A program made the translations under genes and the position numbers. From positions 248,001-312,000 of the forward strand of contig NZ_JAEQNC010000006.1 in the NCBI RefSeq assembly GCF_016722925.1: DNA of 64,000 bases, in the 5' to 3' direction. How positions within the stretch are numbered: position 1 is the first letter of the stretch; each line of letters opens with the position of its first letter. The stretch is from Phytoamicus setariae (GTDB taxonomy: Bacteria; Pseudomonadota; Alphaproteobacteria; Rhizobiales; Rhizobiaceae). The notes beneath the pieces were generated by a model. The model was not told the DNA's origin, did no database searches, and was given only the letters and a program-made list of their open reading frames with translations. Shown here piece after piece: positions 57,713-64,000 of this stretch.

Positions 57713-59235
57713 GCGTTGCCCTCTTCTCCATGCGTGGCGGCAATGGCATCGATGATGCCGCCAGCCGTCATCTGTGCGCCCTTCAGTTCCGCGACATGCC
57801 GGTGATCCCGCAACACCCGGATCCGCGAACTGTAAGCCACGAGCTCCTCAATTTCCGACGAGATAACGGCAAGAGACATGCCCTTGGCGCACAGGTCCCG
57901 GATCAGCTTGATGATTTCGGCATGCGCCCCCACATCGATGCCGCGGGTCGGCTCATCCAGAATCAGGAGGCGTGGATCTGTGGCCAGCCAGCGCGCCAGG
58001 ATCGCCTTCTGCTGATTGCCGCCCGAAAGCAGCTTGATCGGTTTTTCTCGACCGTCGGTGCGGATATCAAGCGCTTCAATGTAGCGGTCGGCAAGGGCAT
58101 TCTGCTCAGCACGCCCCAAAGGGCGTGCCCAGCCCTTGCGCGCCTGCAGTGCCAGAATGATGTTTTCGCGCACCGAGAGATCGCCGATGATGCCATCGGT
58201 CTTGCGATCCTCCGGGCAGAAACCGAGACCGTGTGCAATGGCAGAATGGGGCGAACCGATCGACACGGTTCGACCATCAATCTCCACTTCGCCCTGGTCC
58301 GCAGGTCTTGCGCCGAACATTGCTTCGGCGGTTTCCGTGCGTCCGGAGCCCAATAGGCCCGCAAGACCGACCACCTCGCCTTCGGCAATATCGAGATCGA
58401 ACGGCTCGATGCGGCCTTTGCGACCCACGCCCTTGAACCGGAAGCGTGTTTTTCCTGCGCTCGCGGTATGCTCGGCAGCGTGAAGCGTCTCCTCGCTCAG
58501 TTCGCGCCCCAGCATCATTGCCACGAGGTCCTTGCGTTCGAGCGAGGCGGTTTCACGTGTTCCCACCAGTCGACCGTTTCTCAAAACGGTAATCCGGTCG
58601 GAAATCGCATAGACCTGCTCAAGAAAATGGGTGATGAAAATGATGCCCAATCCGCGTTTCTTGATATCCCTGACGATCCCGAACAGGATGTCCACCTCGC
58701 GGGTGTCGAGGCTCGCGGTCGGCTCGTCCAGGATCAGCACCTTGCCGGAAAGATCCACCGCACGTGCGATTGCAACGATCTGCTGGACCGCCACAGAGAA
58801 ATTTGAAAGCGGCAGCCTGACGTCGATATCGAGACCGTATTGTGCCAGCAATTGGCGCGAGCGAATGTTCATTTCGGCTGTGCGAATCATGCCGAAGCGC
58901 ATCGGCTGGCGACCGATGAAGATGTTTTCCGCAACCGATAGATTGGGCAGGAGATTGACCTCCTGATAGACGGTGCCGATGCCCAATGACTGCGCTTGGA
59001 GAGTATCGCGCGGATCGATGCTGGCGCCGTCAAGCGCCATAGTACCGCTGTCACGGTGATACGCGCCGGTAAGGCATTTGATCAGGGTGGATTTTCCAGC
59101 GCCGTTTTCGCCGAGCAGCGCATGCACCTCGCTGCGCTTCAAGGCAAAATCGATGTTGTTCAGCGCCGCCGACCCGAGGAACTGCTTGGAAATGGATGTC
59201 GCTTCAAGAATGAAGTCTTGGCCGTCAGGCATCAT
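57709..59235 (-). CDS. ytfR: Sugar ABC transporter ATP-binding protein YtfR (galactofuranose type)
   Basis: A 508-residue double ATPase. Domain 1 has Walker A G-E-N-G-A-G-K-S-T (42-50), signature FSVAVQQIVAIARA and Walker B LILDEPTASLD. Domain 2 (from ~260) has the degenerate GLAGLLGSGRTETAE and signature L-S-G-G-N-Q-Q-K. This asymmetry is normal in the family. AAGGGG precedes the ATG. It is separated from ytfQ by 135 bases that include a T-less hairpin. Confidence 0.92.
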   Translation of the reverse strand: MMPDGQDFILEATSISKQFLGSAALNNIDFALKRSEVHALLGENGAGKSTLIKCLTGAYHRDSGTMALDGASIDPRDTLQAQSLGIGTVYQEVNLLPNLSVAENIFIGRQPMRFGMIRTAEMNIRSRQLLAQYGLDIDVRLPLSNFSVAVQQIVAIARAVDLSGKVLILDEPTASLDTREVDILFGIVRDIKKRGLGIIFITHFLEQVYAISDRITVLRNGRLVGTRETASLERKDLVAMMLGRELSEETLHAAEHTASAGKTRFRFKGVGRKGRIEPFDLDIAEGEVVGLAGLLGSGRTETAEAMFGARPADQGEVEIDGRTVSIGSPHSAIAHGLGFCPEDRKTDGIIGDLSVRENIILALQARKGWARPLGRAEQNALADRYIEALDIRTDGREKPIKLLSGGNQQKAILARWLATDPRLLILDEPTRGIDVGAHAEIIKLIRDLCAKGMSLAVISSEIEELVAYSSRIRVLRDHRHVAELKGAQMTAGGIIDAIAATHGEEGNA

Positions 59236-59320
59236 ATGGTCCCCTTGCCGAATGAAGCTGCAACGAGGCGATCGTCACACTTTCCGGCCGCCGGCGCAAT
59301 CGATCGACGTCGAGCCGGAA

Positions 59321-59347
59321 TGGGACCGCCATGTCACAGCGGTCCCA
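59321..59347 (-). promoter_or_regulatory. Intercistronic hairpin between ytfQ and ytfR
   Basis: TGGGACCGC pairs perfectly with GCGGTCCCA around a 9-base loop, 24 bases after the ytfQ stop on the minus strand. There is no T-run. Its position after a binding-protein gene suggests 3'-end protection or partial attenuation, as for aapJ. Confidence 0.65.
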
Positions 59348-59370
59348 GTCTTGAATGATCAGAGGAACGA

Positions 59371-60333
59371 TTAGTAGCCGAGACCCTTTTTCAGCTCATA
59401 GACCTTCATCGGATCGTCAGAAGCCGTGTAGAGCTTGGATTCGGTCTGGATCCACTTCGGAGGCTCCTTCTTGTCCTTCAGATACGCGTCGAGCGCATCG
59501 AAAGCCGGACCGGCCATGTTCGGGGTCAGTTCGACGGTTGCATTGGCTTCGCCCGCTGCCATTGCCTTGAAGATATCCGGAACCGCGTCGATCGACACGA
59601 CCAGAATGTCGGTCCCGGGCTTGAGGCCCGCTTCCTTGATCGCTTCGATGGCGCCGACAGCCATGTCGTCGTTATGGGCATAGAGCGCGCAGATGTTCTT
59701 TCCGCCGTTCTCCGCCTTCAGGAAGCTTTCCATGACTTCCTTGCCCTTGGTGCGGGTGAAGTCACCGGTCTGGCTGCGGATGATCTTGAGGTTCGCATGA
59801 CCTTCGATGCCTTGTTCGAAGCCCTTCTTGCGGTCTATCGCGGGGGACGAACCCGTCGTACCCTGCAGTTCGACGATGTTGCAGTCCTTGTCCTTCACGG
59901 TATCGGCCAGCCACTTGCCGGCGACGTTTCCTTCATGGACGAGATCGGATGTGACGGCGGTCAGATAAAGGCTCTTGTCGCTGTCGACTGTACGATCAAG
60001 CAGCAGGACCGGAATGCCGGCGTCTTTGGCTTCCCCGAGAACATCGTCCCATCCGGTGGCGACAACCGGAGCGACGAAGATGGCGTCCACACCCTGAGCG
60101 ATGAACGACCGCAGCGCCTTGATCTGGTTTTCCTGCTTCTGCTGCGCATCGGCAAACTTCAGGTCGATGCCGCGTTTTTCGGCTTCCTGCTTGGTGACCG
60201 TCGTCTCGGCGGCGCGCCAGCCTGATTCAGACCCAATCTGAGAAAAGCCGACCGTGAGTGCAGAAGCCTGTGATGCGGCAAATATGGTGACGGCAAGTGC
60301 CGTGGCACTCGCGAGTGCTCTGACGAGTTTCAT
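59371..60333 (-). CDS. ytfQ: Galactofuranose-type ABC transporter substrate-binding protein YtfQ
   Basis: A 320-residue periplasmic sugar receptor. The signal peptide ends near A-S-Q-A-S-A (~24). The mature part begins LTVGFSQIGSESGWRAAET and contains QKQENQIKALRSFIAQGVDAIF and ELTPNMAGPAFDAL, all nearly identical to E. coli YtfQ, which binds galactofuranose and galactopyranose. The operon order (Q, R, T, yjfF) also matches. The ATG at 60333 is preferred over 60369. It heads the operon, 255 bases from divergent ppiD. Confidence 0.93.
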   Translation of the reverse strand: MKLVRALASATALAVTIFAASQASALTVGFSQIGSESGWRAAETTVTKQEAEKRGIDLKFADAQQKQENQIKALRSFIAQGVDAIFVAPVVATGWDDVLGEAKDAGIPVLLLDRTVDSDKSLYLTAVTSDLVHEGNVAGKWLADTVKDKDCNIVELQGTTGSSPAIDRKKGFEQGIEGHANLKIIRSQTGDFTRTKGKEVMESFLKAENGGKNICALYAHNDDMAVGAIEAIKEAGLKPGTDILVVSIDAVPDIFKAMAAGEANATVELTPNMAGPAFDALDAYLKDKKEPPKWIQTESKLYTASDDPMKVYELKKGLGY

Positions 60334-60374
60334 GATTTCCTCCCAAAAATCGCTGCAACTGGGCAGCATGGATT

Positions 60375-60423
60375 AAAAATCATACTATAATATTTTTGTA
60401 AAGCCAGAGCGAAGACTAGTCTT
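60375..60423. promoter_or_regulatory. Palindromes upstream of ytfQ, candidate GntR/FCD operators
   Basis: The perfect 12-bp palindrome AAGACTAGTCTT (60412-60423) and a looser repeat AAAAAT-N11-ATTTTT (60375-60397) lie 42-90 bases before the ytfQ start codon, in a distinctly AT-rich patch. The operon carries its own FCD-type regulator gene. Direct evidence of binding is absent. Confidence 0.45.
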
Positions 60424-60588
60424 GTGAATTGACGTCGCCGCCAGCGTCTGGCGTCTGTTCCAAAAATAAACTTGCCACTCCGCCTCCCCCCCGTCTAAAA
60501 GCCTACACTCTCGCACGCTTTGCAGATTGCAGGCGTGCAATGCCGTTTATGTTTGCCGCAAGTCGGAACAGGAAATGTTGAGGAAGAG

Positions 60589-62478
60589 ATGCTCGAGAGT
60601 CTGAGAAAAGCAAGCAGGAGCTGGGTCGCAAAAGGACTGATGGCTCTGCTCGTCGCCTCATTTGGTATCTGGGGCGTGCACAGTTCGATGTTCTCCTCGA
60701 CCACCGACGCCGTGGTGACCGTCGGCGACCAGAAGGTCTCTAACACCGAGTTCCAGATTACCTTCAACAGCGCCATGGCAAACATGTCACGCCGCTTCGG
60801 CCAGCAGCTCAACCTTGAACAGGCCAAGCTTTTCGGTATCGAGAATTCGGTAATCAGCCAGCTCATTTCCGGTGCCGCGCTTGATCAGCTCGCGACCAAC
60901 ATGAAGCTTGGCCTGTCGGAAGACCGCCTTCTGCAACTGATCCAGGACGACCCGGCTTTCCGGGACGACCGTGGGGCCTTCAGCCGTCAGCTTATGGAGC
61001 AGCGACTCTACAGCGCACGTATCCGCGCCGAGGACTACCTGACGCTGAAGTCGAAGGAAGCCGTCCGCAGCCAGATCGCCGATGCGATTGCCAATGGCTT
61101 CGAAGCACCCAAGACGCTGACTGATGCGTTGACGGCCTATGCCGACGAGCGGCGCAGCATCGACTATCTGATCCTGACCGATGCCAATATCGAGCCTGTG
61201 CAGCCGCCGACCGCCGATGTGCTCGACAAGTGGTTTGCCGACAACAAGGCCAAGTACAAGGCGCCTGAGTATCGCAAGATTACCTATGTCAAGCTTGAGC
61301 CCGTCGATATCGCCGACAAGTCGGCCATATCGGACGACCAGATCAAGCAGGACTACGAAAAGCACAAGGACACCTATCGCACACCCGAGACCCGGACGAT
61401 CGAGCAGCTGACATTTGCCGACAAGGCCTCTGCCGATGCCGCAGCTGCCAAGCTTGCCGCTGGCACCGCCTTCGAGCAGCTGGTGACCGAACAGGGCAAG
61501 ACAGCGACCGATGTCCTGCTTGGCGATTTCACCAAGGACAAGATGCCGACCCCGGCGATGGCTGAAGCGGCATTCGCGGTCAAGAATGACGACGGCGTGA
61601 CGCCGGTTACCGACGGCCTGCTCGGCCCGGTTATCCTGCGCGTTACCAATATCCGTCCGGAAGTCGTCAAGGGCCTCGACGACGTCAAGGACGCCATCCG
61701 TGAGCAGCTGGCGCTGGTGCTGGCCAATGACGAAATCCAGAGCGTCTATGATCGCTTCGAGGATGCTCGCGCATCCGGTGCATCGCTGGCGGAAGTCGCA
61801 TCACAGCTGCAGCTGAAGTCGACTGCAATCGATGCAGTGGACGCAACCGGTCTCGATCCCAAGGGTGTCGATATCAAGGATCTGCCGAACCGCGACAAGC
61901 TGATCGCAGAAGCATTCAAGACCGAGCCCGGTGTCGAGGCGTTGCCTCTGACGATCGATAATGGCGGCTACGTCTGGTTCGAAGTCAACGACATCACCGA
62001 AGCGCGCGACCGCACCCTCGACGAGGTCAAGGATCGGGTGACGACGGACTGGACATCGGAACAGCAGAAGCTTGCCCTTTCCAAAAAGGCCGAGGGCGTA
62101 GCAGGCCAGCTCACCAAGGGCGCGAAGATGTCGGACATTGCCGCAGAGCTGAAGATCGCAGTCGAAACAAAGACCGGGATCCAGCGCGGCATGGATGACG
62201 CTGTCCTCGGTACATCGGCGATCAATGCAGCATTTGGCGGCGCCGACGGCTTCGTCACCAGCGCGCCGGGTGCAGGCGGAGAAAACCGCATTATCCTGCA
62301 AGTGACCGAAGTGAATGAAAACGGCAGCGTGGATGCGCTTGATGACAAATCGCAGCGTATCAAGACGCTAGCGAATGCCGCCGGCGATGACATCCTCGAC
62401 CAACTCGTCAACGAGTTGCAGGCCGAATATGGCGTCACGCTCAACCGCACACTCGCAAGCCAGTTGATGGTTCGCTAA
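60589..62478 (+). CDS. ppiD: Peptidylprolyl isomerase PpiD-like, membrane-anchored periplasmic chaperone
   Basis: A 629-residue protein with one N-terminal membrane helix (~14-33) and a large periplasmic part. It has SurA_N_3-type segments (~35-230), a parvulin-type rotamase region (~240-390) and a long C-terminal domain. The rotamase region is divergent, so chaperone activity may outweigh isomerase activity, as in many PpiD proteins. The ATG at 60589 has GAGGAAGAG ahead; the frame from 60520 lacks this. It is 26 bases upstream of trpD. Confidence 0.93.
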   Translation: MLESLRKASRSWVAKGLMALLVASFGIWGVHSSMFSSTTDAVVTVGDQKVSNTEFQITFNSAMANMSRRFGQQLNLEQAKLFGIENSVISQLISGAALDQLATNMKLGLSEDRLLQLIQDDPAFRDDRGAFSRQLMEQRLYSARIRAEDYLTLKSKEAVRSQIADAIANGFEAPKTLTDALTAYADERRSIDYLILTDANIEPVQPPTADVLDKWFADNKAKYKAPEYRKITYVKLEPVDIADKSAISDDQIKQDYEKHKDTYRTPETRTIEQLTFADKASADAAAAKLAAGTAFEQLVTEQGKTATDVLLGDFTKDKMPTPAMAEAAFAVKNDDGVTPVTDGLLGPVILRVTNIRPEVVKGLDDVKDAIREQLALVLANDEIQSVYDRFEDARASGASLAEVASQLQLKSTAIDAVDATGLDPKGVDIKDLPNRDKLIAEAFKTEPGVEALPLTIDNGGYVWFEVNDITEARDRTLDEVKDRVTTDWTSEQQKLALSKKAEGVAGQLTKGAKMSDIAAELKIAVETKTGIQRGMDDAVLGTSAINAAFGGADGFVTSAPGAGGENRIILQVTEVNENGSVDALDDKSQRIKTLANAAGDDILDQLVNELQAEYGVTLNRTLASQLMVR

Positions 62479-62504
62479 GGCACTGAAACCCGGGGGGCGA
62501 GCGA

Positions 62505-63515
62505 ATGCCGGACTTGAAAGCGCATATTGCAAAGATCGCAAGCGGCACGCCCCTCACCGCCGAAGAGGCGTGCGAGGCATTCGACATCATGATGTCGGGC
62601 GAAGCCACGCCAACCCAGATCGGGGCTCTTCTGATGGGCCTGAGGGTTCGCGGCGAAACGGTCGACGAAATCCGCGGCGCCGTCATGACGATGCGCTCGA
62701 AGATGCTGAAGGTCCAGGCGCCGGAAGGCGCCGTCGATATCGTCGGCACCGGTGGTGATGGCGCCCACACCTACAACATTTCGACACTCGCCTCGTTGAT
62801 CGTCGCCGGCTGCGGCGTGCCTGTTGCAAAGCATGGCAATCGTGCCGTCAGTTCGAAGTCCGGCACCGCCGATGCGTTGTCGGCCCTGGGTGTAAAGCTG
62901 GACATTTCACCCGACGCCACTCAACGCTGCATAGTTGATGCCGGCATCGGCTTCATGTTCGCCCAAGCGCACCATTCTGCGATGCGATTTGTAGGGCCTA
63001 GCCGCGTCGAGTTAGGTACCCGGACAATCTTCAACCTGCTGGGACCTCTTTCCAATCCAGCGGGCGCAAAACGCCAATTGCTTGGCGTCTACGACCGCCA
63101 GTGGCTGCGCCCTATGGCAGAGGTACTGAAGAGCCTCGGCTCGACTCATGTCTGGGTCGTCTACGGCAGTGGTCTCGATGAAATCACCCTGACCGGCCCG
63201 ACCGATGTGGTTGCGCTCGAAAACGGCGAGATCCGAGAATTTACGCTGCAGCCGAGTGATTTCGGCATGGCCGAGATCACGCTGGCCGATATCAGAGGCG
63301 GTGACGGCGAACACAATGCAGCGGCCCTGAAAGCGGTTCTGGAAGGCGCCCAGAACGCCTATCGCAACATTTCCGTGGCAAATGCAGCCGCAGCCCTGAT
63401 TGTCGCGGGCAAGGCGTCCGATATCATGCAAGGCGTCAAACTCGCCGAGCAATCCATCACCAGCGGCGCCGCCAAGGCAGCACTCGACAGGCTGATTGCC
63501 GTCTCCAACAGCTGA
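62505..63515 (+). CDS. trpD: Anthranilate phosphoribosyltransferase
   Basis: A 336-residue cytoplasmic enzyme adding phosphoribose to anthranilate in tryptophan synthesis. The helical N-terminal domain is followed by the PRPP-binding loop G-T-G-G-D-G (~81-86), K-H-G-N-R-A-V-S-S (~108) and the Mg-binding G-L-D-E region (~221). Length agrees with the family. trpC begins 11 bases after the stop. Confidence 0.97.
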   Translation: MPDLKAHIAKIASGTPLTAEEACEAFDIMMSGEATPTQIGALLMGLRVRGETVDEIRGAVMTMRSKMLKVQAPEGAVDIVGTGGDGAHTYNISTLASLIVAGCGVPVAKHGNRAVSSKSGTADALSALGVKLDISPDATQRCIVDAGIGFMFAQAHHSAMRFVGPSRVELGTRTIFNLLGPLSNPAGAKRQLLGVYDRQWLRPMAEVLKSLGSTHVWVVYGSGLDEITLTGPTDVVALENGEIREFTLQPSDFGMAEITLADIRGGDGEHNAAALKAVLEGAQNAYRNISVANAAAALIVAGKASDIMQGVKLAEQSITSGAAKAALDRLIAVSNS

Positions 63516-63526
63516 GGTTAGAGGCC

Positions 63527-64000
63527 ATGACCGACATTCTTCGCAAGATCGAGGCATACAAGCGCAAGGAAATTGCCGCTGCGATGGCCTCCGTGTCGAT
63601 AGCAGACCTCAAGGCGCGCATCGCCGGAAATTCCCCGCCGCGCGGCTTTCTCGACGCACTTGTGACGAGGAAGGAACAAGGCAAGTTCGGCCTGATTGCG
63701 GAAATCAAGAAGGCAAGCCCGTCCAAGGGGCTCATCCGTCCTGATTTCGACCCGCCTTCGCTGGCGCAGGCCTACGAGGCCGGCGGCGCAGCTTGCCTGT
63801 CCATCCTCACGGACACGCCGAGTTTCCAGGGCGCACCGGAGTTTCTGACGGATGCTCGCGCGGCCTGCGGCCTGCCGGCGCTGCGCAAGGATTTCCTGTT
63901 CGTGCCTTACCAGGTCTATGAGGCACGCGCTTGGGGCGGCGATTGCATCCTGATCATCATGGCTTCGCTGACCGATGACGAAGCCAAGGCACTTGAAGAT
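63527..64000 (+). CDS. trpC: Indole-3-glycerol phosphate synthase, N-terminal part (cut by window end)
   Basis: The first 158 residues of TrpC are present; the frame is open to the right edge. The (beta/alpha)8 barrel starts with [12 protein letters not shown] and shows [15 protein letters not shown] with the catalytic lysine, then R-K-D-F-L and D-C-I-L-I-I. It closes the indole ring in tryptophan synthesis. GAGG stands 2-5 bases before the ATG. It is in one operon with trpD. Confidence 0.95.
   Translation, partial: MTDILRKIEAYKRKEIAAAMASVSIADLKARIAGNSPPRGFLDALVTRKEQGKFGLIAEIKKASPSKGLIRPDFDPPSLAQAYEAGGAACLSILTDTPSFQGAPEFLTDARAACGLPALRKDFLFVPYQVYEARAWGGDCILIIMASLTDDEAKALED

Overview
The window reads as a chromosomal segment of a Rhizobiales alphaproteobacterium (Rhizobiaceae/Phyllobacteriaceae-like). 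The basis is gene content and order: metC next to the aapJQMP amino-acid transporter, phosphatidylcholine synthase, clpS-clpA, an IalB-family protein, the sdhE-mfd/recG/DUF502/glmS/glmU block, ppiD-trpD-trpC, and a lexA carrying the Rhizobiales-type SOS box GAAC-N7-GAAC. No rRNA, tRNA, CRISPR array, insertion sequence or prophage gene was seen. Coding density is high and mean GC looks near 60 percent. The first gene (potassium channel) and the last (trpC) are cut by the window edges.

Left part (1-15 kb): this is the most accessory-looking part. It holds a K+ channel end, a convergent pair of phosphate enzymes (CYTH triphosphatase and PPK2), an unrecognised 161-residue protein, a SulP anion transporter with a STAS domain, the periplasmic nitrate reductase operon napEFDABC, and an aspartate energy module. 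That module is an aspartate 4-decarboxylase (asdA) divergent from two tandem AspT-family antiporter genes. Together these suggest life with fluctuating oxygen: nitrate as electron sink, and aspartate-to-alanine exchange plus decarboxylation as a way to build proton-motive force.

15-19.5 kb: lexA with its promoter and SOS box, then gmd-fcl-acyltransferase, which make and perhaps decorate GDP-L-fucose-derived surface sugars. 19.5-26 kb (minus strand): pcs, qor and a BMP-type ABC transporter, probably for nucleosides. 26-31.7 kb (minus strand): clpS-clpA, a phasin, DUF3126, cysE and an alpha/beta hydrolase. 31.8-34 kb (plus strand): a CHCC zinc-finger protein, an FAD monooxygenase and a methyltransferase. 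34-40.5 kb: metC divergent from aapJQMP, then an IalB-family protein. 40.8-43.3 kb: an orphan peptide-binding protein translationally coupled to a FrnE-type DsbA oxidoreductase.

43.3-54.9 kb: housekeeping. sdhE-mfd and recG are divergent; DUF502 overlaps recG tail to tail; glmS, glmU and a CNNM/CorC-type membrane protein follow on the minus strand. 55-60.3 kb: a ytfQRT-yjfF sugar (galactofuranose-type) ABC operon ending in its probable GntR/FCD regulator. 60.6-64 kb: ppiD, trpD and the start of trpC.

Several starts were moved inward from the longest possible reading frame on the basis of Shine-Dalgarno spacing or family N-termini; each entry says so. The observations I would follow first are the asdA/aspT1/aspT2 module with its inverted repeat, the position of lexA away from its usual trpDC-moaCA neighbourhood (which seems to begin at the right edge), the orphan binding protein/DsbA couple, and the T-less hairpins that follow both binding-protein genes of the aap and ytf operons.
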